From: Planctomycetota bacterium
GTDB taxonomy: Bacteria; Planctomycetota; B15-G4
Direction of reading: 5' to 3'
Assembly: GCA_020638905.1 (NCBI GenBank)
Contig: JACKHP010000007.1
Span: forward strand, 128,823-192,822
DNA length: 64,000 bases
Both the position numbers and the translations under genes were made by a program. Under the pieces are notes generated by a model. The model worked only from the letters and a program-made list of their open reading frames with translations, was not told the DNA's origin and did no database searches. Below, in pieces: positions 52,820-60,391 of this stretch; within the stretch, counting starts at the first letter, position 1, and each line of letters begins with the position of its first letter.

Positions 52820-54364
52820 TCAGGTGCGCGGGCAGCTCGTCACGGTGATCTTCACGTCGACGCAGTGCGTGAAGACCGGGTCGTACTCGTGGCAGGGCTT
52901 GGTCCATGTGGTGCCGAAGCAGTAACCGCCCTCGTTGCAGACCACGTCGTCCCAGTTGCTGAACTCCTGGCCGCAGATGAGTCCGACTCCGTAGAGGCGC
53001 ACGCACTCGCCGCAGCCGTTGGGGCCCGGGTCGATGTTCGCGGTGGTGCAGAGCGACTCCTCGACGGTCACCGAGCCGCCGACCTCGCCGCCCGTGAGCT
53101 TCGCCTTGACCGAGAACGACTGGGACGACTTGACACACAACTCGATCGAACCGCTCTTGACGCAGAAGATCGGTGACACGGGGAGCGCCCACTGCTGGCA
53201 GACGACGCCACCGACCGGGGTGCCGTCGCCGGGGCAGCCGAACGACCAGAACTTCGTCCAGCCGCTGGGCTGGCCGGGGTCGCAGGTCCAGCTCGGGTCG
53301 AAGTTGGGCAGGCCGGGGTCGCAGTCGGTGCAGTTGTCGGCGAGGTAGATCGGAACGGCCCCGGTCAGGTCGACCTTGTCGATGCCCTGTCCCTTGTCGC
53401 CGTCGAAGACGGGGGTGTCGAGCGGGTAGCTCTCGATCACGGTGTGGTCGTCCACCTTGCCGTCGCGCCAGAGGAAGAACAGGTAGCCCTCGGGCATGTC
53501 GCCGCCGAGGTAGTACAGCGCCTGCGAGTCGATGTCGAGCGCCTTGTACGACACGACGAACGAGCTCGCGGCCGCCTCGCGGACGGCGTCGATTGCGTCG
53601 GTGTCGCCCTGCGGCACGAAGTGCACCACGTCGAGCTGCTGGGTGGCGTAGTCGTCGGGCCCGAAGTTGTGCATCACGAGGCCCAGGCCGTCGTCGCCGA
53701 GCGGTGCGCCCCCGGGCGTGTTGACGCGCATGACCAGCCCGCGCTCGTACTGCGACGCGTCCCCCGGATAGCCGTAGTAGGCCAGCGTCTGGGCCACGAC
53801 GTCGGCGTTCACGAGCATGCCGATGTCTGCGCAGAACTGGATGCCCGACTGCGCGGGGACGTTGACCTCCCAGAAGGGGTAGTCACGGTCTGCGGGATAG
53901 AAGTGCTGCTCGGACACTCCGTTGTCGTCGATGACCATCGAGTGCACCTTCGGCTGCGTGAAGGCCTTGGAGTACGACAGGTAGCCGTGCCCCGTGGTGA
54001 AGACGTCGAAGTCGGTCTTCATGCCGAGCACGACGCCGCCGTCGATCGGCGACTCGTGGAGCGTGCACTCGACGTGCGTCCCGTTCGGCAGCGCGTAGAA
54101 CTCGGTGTTCCCGCGTGCGCCCGTTGTGCCGAGGATCGGACGATGCCCGGTGGGTTTCAGCATGACGGCGACGCCGGCGAGCGGCTCGACGTCGAAGTCG
54201 TCGTACACGCTCACCGAGGTGAAGACGTCCTTGAGGGGCAGTGGAACGGGCTGCTGTGTGGGGGCCTGGGCGACGGCGGACGCGGCGAGCGGAACCATGA
54301 TCAGCGACGCGGCGAGCGCGCGACGCGCGTGCGCGAGGAATCGGCGGGATGTACGGGTGCTCAT
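52820..54364 (-). CDS. Secreted Cys-rich protein
   Basis: 514 residues. Signal peptide ALAASLIMVPLAASAVAQ. Residues about 45-110 resemble a transthyretin-like beta domain (VSVYDDFDVEPLAGVAVMLK, then GTTGARGNTEFYALPNGTHV). The middle is soluble without known motif. The last 170 residues carry about 18 Cys in pairs (DNCTDCDPG, GVVCQQW, NGCGECVRL, EGGYCFG), which suggests a disulfide-stabilised extracellular domain. No recurrent CTD. GGAGAG precedes the ATG at 54364. Function unknown; perhaps adhesion or matrix. Confidence 0.75.
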   Translation of the reverse strand: MSTRTSRRFLAHARRALAASLIMVPLAASAVAQAPTQQPVPLPLKDVFTSVSVYDDFDVEPLAGVAVMLKPTGHRPILGTTGARGNTEFYALPNGTHVECTLHESPIDGGVVLGMKTDFDVFTTGHGYLSYSKAFTQPKVHSMVIDDNGVSEQHFYPADRDYPFWEVNVPAQSGIQFCADIGMLVNADVVAQTLAYYGYPGDASQYERGLVMRVNTPGGAPLGDDGLGLVMHNFGPDDYATQQLDVVHFVPQGDTDAIDAVREAAASSFVVSYKALDIDSQALYYLGGDMPEGYLFFLWRDGKVDDHTVIESYPLDTPVFDGDKGQGIDKVDLTGAVPIYLADNCTDCDPGLPNFDPSWTCDPGQPSGWTKFWSFGCPGDGTPVGGVVCQQWALPVSPIFCVKSGSIELCVKSSQSFSVKAKLTGGEVGGSVTVEESLCTTANIDPGPNGCGECVRLYGVGLICGQEFSNWDDVVCNEGGYCFGTTWTKPCHEYDPVFTHCVDVKITVTSCPRT

Positions 54365-54683
54365 CGATGGATCTCTCCGTGTGACGTGGTCTGCGAATGA
54401 CGAGACGACGCACTCGATGACCGTCGCGACGCTCACCGGGTACGGAAGACCAAGAGCGATTTCTCACGGAGTGGGGACATCGCGGATCGAGCGTGTCGCG
54501 CACGCGAAGAGCCGAGATCGGCGCAGCGACGCCCGTGTCCACGCAGGGCCTCGCGATCGCGCGCGCGAGGAGGCCGCGACGCGACCGCGGATTCCATTGC
54601 GGACTCATCGTTCTGCCTGCGCGCCCGTCGTGCTCGGACGCGGATGCGTCGATGGACGCATCCGCGCGACCCCGGAGCGGGCG
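54365..54683. other. 319-bp gap with terminator for DUF1328 gene
   Basis: Nothing gene-like. A 12-bp hairpin at 54639-54666 ends the upstream reverse-strand gene. The rest presumably holds the promoter of the Cys-rich gene; no clear -10/-35 pair was found. Confidence 0.5.
54639..54666 (-). terminator. Hairpin after DUF1328 gene
   Basis: CGCGGATGCGTC-gatg-GACGCATCCGCG, a perfect 12-bp stem, 17 nt past the DUF1328 stop. Confidence 0.75.
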
Positions 54684-54848
54684 TCACGTCACGACGCGAC
54701 GTCCCGCGATGAGCGAGATCACGAAGACCACGAGGAAGACGAAGAACAGGATCTTCGCGATGCCGGCGGCTGCGCCGGCGATGCCCGTGAAGCCGAGCAG
54801 GCCCGCGAGGATCGCGATGATGAAGAACGTCAAGGTCCAGGACAGCAT
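54684..54848 (-). CDS. Small membrane protein, DUF1328 (YtjA-like)
   Basis: 54 residues: two hydrophobic helices, TLTFFIIAILAGLLGFTG and ILFFVFLVVFVISLIAG, joined by the family-typical IAGAAAGIAK. This near-exactly fits DUF1328, a small inner-membrane protein of unknown role found in many bacteria, often with stress genes. GGAGGA precedes the ATG at good spacing. It is the second gene of a reverse-strand pair with the ElaB-like gene, 62 bp apart. Confidence 0.92.
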   Translation of the reverse strand: MLSWTLTFFIIAILAGLLGFTGIAGAAAGIAKILFFVFLVVFVISLIAGRRVVT

Positions 54849-54910
54849 GGTGTGTCCTCCGGATCGGGATGGGTGCCGCCCGCGCCGCGTCGTGCGGCGC
54901 GTCGGCGCAT

Positions 54911-55216
54911 TCAGCGGCGACGTGCGAACAGGAAGCCGAACAGCAGTCCGGCGCCGGCGGCCAGCGCGAGCGACGCCTTCGGGCGTTCGGCGACGCGCTC
55001 CTCGAGTCCGTCACGCACCTTGGCGGCACGTTCTCCGACCGACGTGGCGCCCTCGGACGCGGCGTGGCCGAGGCGCGCGAACTCCTCGCGCACGGCGCGG
55101 CGTGCGACGCGTGCGAGCTCGCCCACGTCGTCCTTGACGCGGCCTGCCTGCTCGCGCAGCTCGTGTCGTGCGTCCGGTTCGTCCTGTGGCTTGCGAGTGT
55201 GCTCCAGCGTGGTCAT
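54911..55216 (-). CDS. DUF883/ElaB-like membrane-anchored protein
   Basis: 101 residues. A long amphipathic helix (QAGRVKDDVGELARVARRAV, then LEERVAERPKASLALAAGAG) ends in a C-terminal membrane anchor (ALAAGAGLLFGFLFARRR). This is the DUF883/ElaB/YqjD pattern, proteins that tether ribosomes to the membrane in stationary phase in E. coli. AAAGGA precedes the ATG. It is upstream of DUF1328 on the same strand and divergent from the holin-like gene. Confidence 0.88.
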   Translation of the reverse strand: MTTLEHTRKPQDEPDARHELREQAGRVKDDVGELARVARRAVREEFARLGHAASEGATSVGERAAKVRDGLEERVAERPKASLALAAGAGLLFGFLFARRR

Positions 55217-55527
55217 CGTTCGTCCTTTCTCGACGCGGGAAGCGCGTCGTTCGCAGGGATCATGAGCACCTCGCGTGCCAGAGCCGCGAAGACCTCCGAT
55301 CACGGCGTCCGGGTCCCTGCAGCGAGGTGTCCGGGCTGCGCAGGGGTCGATTCGACGCACCGTTGTAGAAATGCGCTCCCGGCGAGACGTGGCCCACCTG
55401 CTTCGACGGGAGCGGACCGCGCCGCCCGCGCGCCGCACGCGCGCGTTGCGCGCCCGATCGGGCGTCCCGAACCTCGTGCGCCCTTACGGCACGCGGCTTG
55501 CAATGCCTCGAGCGAGGAGTTTCCGCC
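55217..55527. other. 311-bp divergent intergenic region
   Basis: No gene seen. GTTGTAGAAATG near 55363 and CCTTACGGC near 55483 are TA-containing spots that could hold -10 boxes for the two sides; neither is convincing. Confidence 0.4.
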
Positions 55528-56106
55528 ATGACGCATCGCATGACACCCGCAGCCGGCTTCCCGAACCCCGGTGATGTCGAGGACCCGACGCAGCACGACG
55601 GTGCGCACCGCAACGGTTCGCGCCTCCACGGCGTCGGCGACCCCGCGCAGGATGCTCGCGACGAGCGCGACGCGACGCGACGGCCGGCGCGCGACGCCGG
55701 CGCGTCGGCGCGCATCCGGACACCCGGCTCGCGCAGCATGGTGGACGACCTGGCGGACCTCGTCCACGATCTGCGCGAGCTCGCGGCGCTGCAGGTCGAG
55801 GAGGTCCGCCTGCTGCTGCGCTTCAAGGCGCGCCGGTTGGCGGTCCTTTGCCTGGTGACGACCGCCAGTCTCGCGGCGCTGCTGCTCGCGGTGGACGCGT
55901 GCGTGCGCGGACTCGCCGGTGGCCTGGCACAGGCCACAGGCGTCCCGTGGATGGGCGACGTGCTGGCGGGGTTGACCACACTCGCGCTGTTGGCGTTCGG
56001 CTTCCACCTGCGTGGTCGTCGTCTCGAGGCCAAGGTGCTGAGGCGGCTCCAGCGTCGCCGCGACGCCGAGTCCGATCTCGACATCGAGCCCGAGGTCGCA
56101 TCGTGA
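55528..56106 (+). CDS. Holin-like (phage holin superfamily III / DUF1469-type) membrane protein
   Basis: 192 residues. An unstructured 70-residue N-terminus is followed by a helix (MVDDLADLVHDLRELAALQV) and two transmembrane segments (LAVLCLVTTASLAALLLAVD and VLAGLTTLALLAFGFHL). This is the Phage_holin_3_6/DUF1469 layout; in chromosomes it marks general stress clusters, not prophages. GAGGAG precedes the ATG at 55528. The TGA overlaps the GTG of the next gene by 4 nt. Confidence 0.82.
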   Translation: MTHRMTPAAGFPNPGDVEDPTQHDGAHRNGSRLHGVGDPAQDARDERDATRRPARDAGASARIRTPGSRSMVDDLADLVHDLRELAALQVEEVRLLLRFKARRLAVLCLVTTASLAALLLAVDACVRGLAGGLAQATGVPWMGDVLAGLTTLALLAFGFHLRGRRLEAKVLRRLQRRRDAESDLDIEPEVAS

Positions 56107-56411
56107 GGGCGCTGGACGCCGTGCGCGCCCGGCGTCGCGTCGTCGCGCGGGCGGTGGCCCGCGATCGTGCGCGCCTGCTGCGACGGGCCTCGTGCGCCGC
56201 GCCGGAGATCGTCGAGGCCGCGCGCTCGCCGTGGGCGATCGTCGCCGGCGGGCTGTTCGGCGGCGCGTTGTGCGGCGTGTGGCTCGCACGCGCCGACTCC
56301 GGACGCCTGCGGCGCGGCTTCGTGTCGACCGCGCGCGGAGCAGGACGCGTCGCGCGCAGCGTGGGCGCCGCCGCCGTCGCGCATCTGTTCGCCGCCGACG
56401 CGCCGGACTGA
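56103..56411 (+). CDS. Small Arg-rich membrane protein
   Basis: 102 residues. The N-terminus is strongly basic (VRARRRVVARAVARDRARLL), then one hydrophobic segment (SPWAIVAGGLFGGALCGVWL). It looks like a short partner of the holin-like protein and overlaps it by 4 nt; YqjK-like or DUF3618-like are possible names but not secure. GTG start. Confidence 0.65.
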   Translation: MRALDAVRARRRVVARAVARDRARLLRRASCAAPEIVEAARSPWAIVAGGLFGGALCGVWLARADSGRLRRGFVSTARGAGRVARSVGAAAVAHLFAADAPD

Positions 56412-56429
56412 CGGGGGCGGGGCGCGCGG

Positions 56430-57677
56430 TCAGCCCGCGGGCGCGTCCTCGGCCAGGTCCCAGTAGTAGAACAGCGACGTGGGGATCGGAGGCACGCGCA
56501 TCGTGATGCGGTACCCGCGGAAGCGCGCGGCGTCCCAGCCACCGCGCTGCAGCGCCAGCGCGACGAGCTCGGTGTAGCGGGGCATCTCGGGCGTGGCGAG
56601 CGCGGCCAGCCCGGGACCGAGGTCGGTCACGTCCTCGACGAGTTCGAGCCGGTTGCGATCGAGGCTCGAGGCGAGGTTCACGAGGCGGCTGCCGTCGAGC
56701 CGGCTGAAGAGCGCCGGTTCCGGCGCGTCCCACGGCATGTCCTCGTGCACGAGCAGGTCGAACTGCAGCGCTTCGACCGGCGTGACGAGCGTGCAGCCGA
56801 TCTGCGCGATGGTGTCCTCGGGCGTGCGGTACGCCGAGACCGCGGAGCGCGCCATGATGCCGTACACGACGTCGAGCGCGGCGGTGTTGCCCACCGGTCC
56901 GCCGGGCAGCTCGACCTGGCGCTCGACGCCGTCCTGCACGATCTCGAGCTTGGGGAGCGGGCGCGAGCAGAAGTCGCGCAGCAGCGGGACGCCGTCGAGC
57001 GGACCGCGCGGGTCGAGCGGCTCGCCGAAGCTGCCCGGCAGCGGACTGCCGTCGTCGTGGAACACGAAGTGTCGCGTGACCATCCAGCGCACGTCGGGAC
57101 GCAGTCGGCGCAGCCCGAGCAGTCCGCTGAACTGGATGTAGTCGGCGCGGCGCCCGTCGTCGGCGGGCGCGAGGATCGCCGTCGAGAACTGCAGTCGAGC
57201 CTGCACGCCGAAGGTGCTGCTGTTGCCCAAGAACGCCTTCTGGCGCGCGGAGAGCAGGAGCTCGGCCCGTCCGCCGCGCGGACCGTGCGAGGCGACGAGC
57301 AGATCGAGCGTGGCGCGGTCACCGGCGTGCAGCGCGATGAGCGCGTCGAAGCTCTTCATCGCGTCGCGCACGGCGCCGACGTCCTCGGGACGGGCTCCGC
57401 CGGCGACGAAGGCGTCGAGCAGGATCTGCATGCCGGCCGTCCCGGGCACGTGGCTCACGGCCTCGAAGGGATCGGACGCGCCGATGATGCGCGAGACCTT
57501 CCAGGTCAGGTTCTTGTTCAGCCCGAGCCGTCGCGAGACCTCCTGGGGACGCGTGGACGGCAGGCCCGAGCCGGCGTGGAGTTGGAGCAGCGCGGCGCGC
57601 AGCCACGCCATCACGACCCTCAGCTCGTCGGCGAAGGCGGGCACGTCGGGGTCGGCGGCTGTCTCGGTCTGGGGCAT
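56430..57677 (-). CDS. Unrecognised soluble protein with HTH-like N-terminus
   Basis: 415 residues. RPQEVSRRLGLNKNLTWKVS, then RIIGASDPFEAVSHVPGTAG, looks like a DNA-binding helix-turn-helix, in the manner of a winged or MarR-like fold. The rest is soluble, with no hydrophobic span, no enzyme motif and no family recognition (LLVHEDMPWDAPEPALFSRL as a sample). The divergent region holds tandem 9-bp repeats and a dyad next to the promoter of the HAF gene, so it may control that gene and itself. The ATG at 57677 begins a typical acidic start. Confidence 0.7.
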   Translation of the reverse strand: MPQTETAADPDVPAFADELRVVMAWLRAALLQLHAGSGLPSTRPQEVSRRLGLNKNLTWKVSRIIGASDPFEAVSHVPGTAGMQILLDAFVAGGARPEDVGAVRDAMKSFDALIALHAGDRATLDLLVASHGPRGGRAELLLSARQKAFLGNSSTFGVQARLQFSTAILAPADDGRRADYIQFSGLLGLRRLRPDVRWMVTRHFVFHDDGSPLPGSFGEPLDPRGPLDGVPLLRDFCSRPLPKLEIVQDGVERQVELPGGPVGNTAALDVVYGIMARSAVSAYRTPEDTIAQIGCTLVTPVEALQFDLLVHEDMPWDAPEPALFSRLDGSRLVNLASSLDRNRLELVEDVTDLGPGLAALATPEMPRYTELVALALQRGGWDAARFRGYRITMRVPPIPTSLFYYWDLAEDAPAG

Positions 57678-57740
57678 GGGGGACGGCTTTCGAGGCGATC
57701 CAGGGGGACGGGGCGAGTCCAAAGGTACCACCGGGAGCCT

Positions 57741-57758
57741 CGCCACGAACGCCACGAA
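57741..57758. repeat. Tandem 9-bp repeat, possible regulatory site
   Basis: cgccacgaa repeated twice head to tail. It is followed by TTCCC-tg-GGGAA (57763-57774) just upstream of the -35 box of the HAF gene. Possible operators for the divergent HTH-like protein. Confidence 0.45.
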
Positions 57759-57776
57759 AAACTTCCCTGGGGAAAC

Positions 57777-57805
57777 TTGCAGGGATACATTCACTGGCAT
57801 AGGAT
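57777..57805 (+). promoter_or_regulatory. Promoter TTGCAG-17-TAGGAT
   Basis: TTGCAG at 57777-57782 and TAGGAT at 57800-57805, exactly 17 nt apart, in a locally lower-GC stretch. Leader of about 85-90 nt to 57899. Confidence 0.55.
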
Positions 57806-57898
57806 GCTGCTCCAATGACACCGGATCACGCGATCCGGGTCTCCCCCGCACGCTCGGAAGCGCCTGGCCGGCGACCTTCCACTCCGGAGTCCAGCGTC

Positions 57899-59284
57899 AT
57901 GCGCGCATCGTCGCTCGCAGCTTTCCTCGTCTTGCTCGGGGCTCCGGCCCTGAGTGCCCAGGCCACCTTCCAGGTCCTGCCGAACACCCTCGGCGGCTCG
58001 GGGATCTCGTCCGACGGCACCATCGTCGGCGGCGCGCACGCCGCGGGCGGCGGCTTCCTGTGGACGTCGTCGACCGGCGTCGTGCAGGTGCCCGGCCTCA
58101 GCAGCGTGCTCGGCCTCTCGGCCGACGGCAGCTCGCTCGCGGGCACCGCGCCCGGCACGTCGCAGAACGAGGCGGCGCGCTGGACGAACGGTCTCGGACT
58201 CGACCTGGCCGGCGGTCCTCCCGGCTCGATCGGCTGCGGCGCCGACCTGAGCAGCGGCTACGCCGTCTCGGGCGACGGCTCGGTGCTCGTGGGACTCGGG
58301 TGGAACGGCTGCAAGGCCCTCGCCTTCCGCTGGGACTCCACGAACGGCATGCAGTTGCTCCCGAAGGACGGCCCGTTCAGCGCGCGTGCCAGCGTGGTCT
58401 CGCGCGACGGTCTCGTGGTCGGCGGCTTCGACGAGGCCACCGACGGCTCGCGTCGTCCCGCGCTGTGGTTCGACGACGGCAGCGAGCAGATCCTCTCGAT
58501 GCCCGGTCACGTGGGGGAGGTGCTGGGCGTGAACGCCGACGGCGGCGTCGCGGTCGGCACCCTCGACCAGGCCGGCTTCATCTGGACCTCGGGCGGCGGC
58601 GTCGTATCGACCGGCGTCCTGAGCGGCGGCCAGGCGGCGAACGTGGCCACGAACGCCGACGGCTCGGTCGTCGTCGGGCAGACCGGCAGCGCCTTCGACG
58701 GCACGAACCACGCCACGATCTGGACCGCGTCCGCCGGCATGCGCAAGGTGTCCGACGTGCTCGCCGAACAGGGCGCCACGCTTCCGGCCGGCTACCGCAT
58801 CGCGGGTGCCACGGGAGTCTCCGACGACGGGCACGTCCTCACCGGCTTCGGCTGGAGCGGCGTCCCGCTCAACACGAGCGCCTGGGTGGCCGTGCTCGAC
58901 GACGGCTACGCCGGCACGTGGACCGACCTCGGTCAGGCCCTCGCCGGTGGCGGTGGCACCCCGCACCTCACCCCGGTGGGTCCGATGCAGCCGGGTACAC
59001 TGACCCGGATCGCGCTCGGCGGCGGCGCCCCCGCCACGCCCTCGAACCTCGTCATCGGCGTCACGCAGCTCGGTGCGCCGTTCAAGGGCGGGACGATGGT
59101 CCCGAACGTCGACCTGCTCGTCTCGGGCTTCTCGACGGCCGCGAACGGCTCCGCGGTCATCTCGTTCCCGTGGCCGTCGGGCATCCCGAGCGACACGACG
59201 CTCTACTACCAGTACTGGCTCCAGGACGCGACCGGCCCGTTCGGCTTCAGCGCGACGAACGCCGTCTCGGGTACCACGCCCTGA
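57899..59284 (+). CDS. Secreted HAF-repeat protein with recurrent CTD
   Basis: 461 residues. Signal peptide SSLAAFLVLLGAPALSAQA; ATG at 57899 starts it. The body has HAF-type repeats: GISSDGTIVGGAHAAGGGFL, ALSADGSSLAGTA-like, YAVSGDGSVLVGLGWNGCKA, ASVVSRDGLVVGGFDEATDG, and TGVSDDGHVLTGFGWSG. Each unit is a WD-like propeller blade. Residues 341-461 are the CTD: WTDLGQALAG, APFKGGTMVPNVDLLVSGF, LYYQYWLQDATGPFGFSATN and the final AVSGTTP. It lies 62 bp ahead of another CTD protein and likely shares its transcript. Confidence 0.83.
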   Translation: MRASSLAAFLVLLGAPALSAQATFQVLPNTLGGSGISSDGTIVGGAHAAGGGFLWTSSTGVVQVPGLSSVLGLSADGSSLAGTAPGTSQNEAARWTNGLGLDLAGGPPGSIGCGADLSSGYAVSGDGSVLVGLGWNGCKALAFRWDSTNGMQLLPKDGPFSARASVVSRDGLVVGGFDEATDGSRRPALWFDDGSEQILSMPGHVGEVLGVNADGGVAVGTLDQAGFIWTSGGGVVSTGVLSGGQAANVATNADGSVVVGQTGSAFDGTNHATIWTASAGMRKVSDVLAEQGATLPAGYRIAGATGVSDDGHVLTGFGWSGVPLNTSAWVAVLDDGYAGTWTDLGQALAGGGGTPHLTPVGPMQPGTLTRIALGGGAPATPSNLVIGVTQLGAPFKGGTMVPNVDLLVSGFSTAANGSAVISFPWPSGIPSDTTLYYQYWLQDATGPFGFSATNAVSGTTP

Positions 59285-59346
59285 TCCTCGCGCGACGTCC
59301 GACGTCGCACCGCAACACTCCCGACCACCTCGAAACGAGATCCTCC

Positions 59347-60306
59347 ATGCGTCCCATCGCCCTTGCATCCGCGCTCGCCGCCGCGGCCTTCGCCTCTCCC
59401 TCGCTCGTCGCGGGCGTGCCCGTCACGGTCACGTTCACCGGCAGCGTCGAGTTCAACCAGATCGCGGCCTTCCCGCTCTCGACGGTCGCGGCCGGCGCCG
59501 CGGTCGAGCTCTCGTTCGAGCTCGACAGCTCCGACTTCGTCGACAGCGCGAGCTTCCCCACGCGCGGCTTCGTGATCGATCCCTCGACGTGGATGCTGAA
59601 GTTCAACGGCAACAACGTCGCGCTGCAGAGCCCGTTCCCCGGCACGCCGTACTTCGTGATCCGGAACAACGACCCTGCGGTCGACGGCTTCTTCGTCTCG
59701 ACGGACGTCGACTTCCCGCTCGGCGTGCCGCTCACGTACTCGGGCTCGTTCGGCCACTTCCTCGACAACACGTCGGTCACGTACGGCGGCGACGCGGTGC
59801 CGTCCCTCGACCTGCTCGACGCGCTGGGGACGTACGACTACACCGGCCTGCAGGTCTTCCACTGGACCCTCGACGACGGTCCGTTCGACGCCATGGGCAT
59901 GATCTTCGAGCAGATCGACATCGCCCTCGCGCCCTCGGCCTGGACCGACGAGGGCAGCGCGCTGGCCGGAGTCGACGGCGAGCCGCGTCTCGTGGGTGCC
60001 GGCGACCTCTCGGCCGGCGGCACGAGCGGCGTGTTCCTCGACCACGGCGCGCCGTCGGCGCTCGCGGCGATCTTCCTCGCGGCCGGAACCATGCCGCTGC
60101 CGTTCAAGGGCGGCATGCTCCTCCCCGGACCGTTCCTGCCGCCCGTGCTCGTGGCGACCACGCCCGACGGCGCGATCGACGTGCCCTTCGTCGTGCCGGC
60201 GGGACTGCCGAGCGGCGGCGAGCTGTGGGTGCAGTGGGCCATCCAGGACGCGGCGGCGCCGGCGGGCGTCTCGCTCTCGAACGCGGTCAGCGGACTGATC
60301 CCCTGA
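59347..60306 (+). CDS. Secreted beta-domain protein with recurrent CTD
   Basis: 319 residues. Signal peptide PIALASALAAAAFASPSLVA. The N-terminal domain (about 24-195) is beta-rich: VTVTFTGSVEFNQIAAFPLS, ELSFELDSSDFVDSASFPTR, then YFVIRNNDPAVDGFFVSTDV; no named family. Residues 199-319 are the CTD, close to that of the protein at 7873: WTDEGSALAG, LPFKGGMLLPGPFLPPVLVA, GELWVQWAIQDAAAPAGVSL and SNAVSGLIP. The ATG at 59347 starts the signal. It ends at a hairpin before the convergent gene at 60392. Confidence 0.82.
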   Translation: MRPIALASALAAAAFASPSLVAGVPVTVTFTGSVEFNQIAAFPLSTVAAGAAVELSFELDSSDFVDSASFPTRGFVIDPSTWMLKFNGNNVALQSPFPGTPYFVIRNNDPAVDGFFVSTDVDFPLGVPLTYSGSFGHFLDNTSVTYGGDAVPSLDLLDALGTYDYTGLQVFHWTLDDGPFDAMGMIFEQIDIALAPSAWTDEGSALAGVDGEPRLVGAGDLSAGGTSGVFLDHGAPSALAAIFLAAGTMPLPFKGGMLLPGPFLPPVLVATTPDGAIDVPFVVPAGLPSGGELWVQWAIQDAAAPAGVSLSNAVSGLIP

Positions 60307-60322
60307 CGCGTGACGCGCGCGG

Positions 60323-60346
60323 CGCGGGACGATCGCACGTCCCGCG
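60323..60346. terminator. Hairpin between convergent genes
   Basis: CGCGGGAC-gatcgcac-GTCCCGCG, 8-bp stem with an 8-nt loop. Confidence 0.6.
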
Positions 60347-60391
60347 TCGCGCGTCGACTGCACCCGTCGCGTGATGCGCGACGCGCGCGCG

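Noticed and set aside
55528..56411. Prophage remnant, because of the holin-like name
   Set aside because: No other phage genes; this holin-like family is common in chromosomal stress clusters.
57214..59346. Fusion of the last CTD protein frame with upstream sequence
   Set aside because: The frame is open by GC bias only; the signal peptide at 59347 marks the true start.
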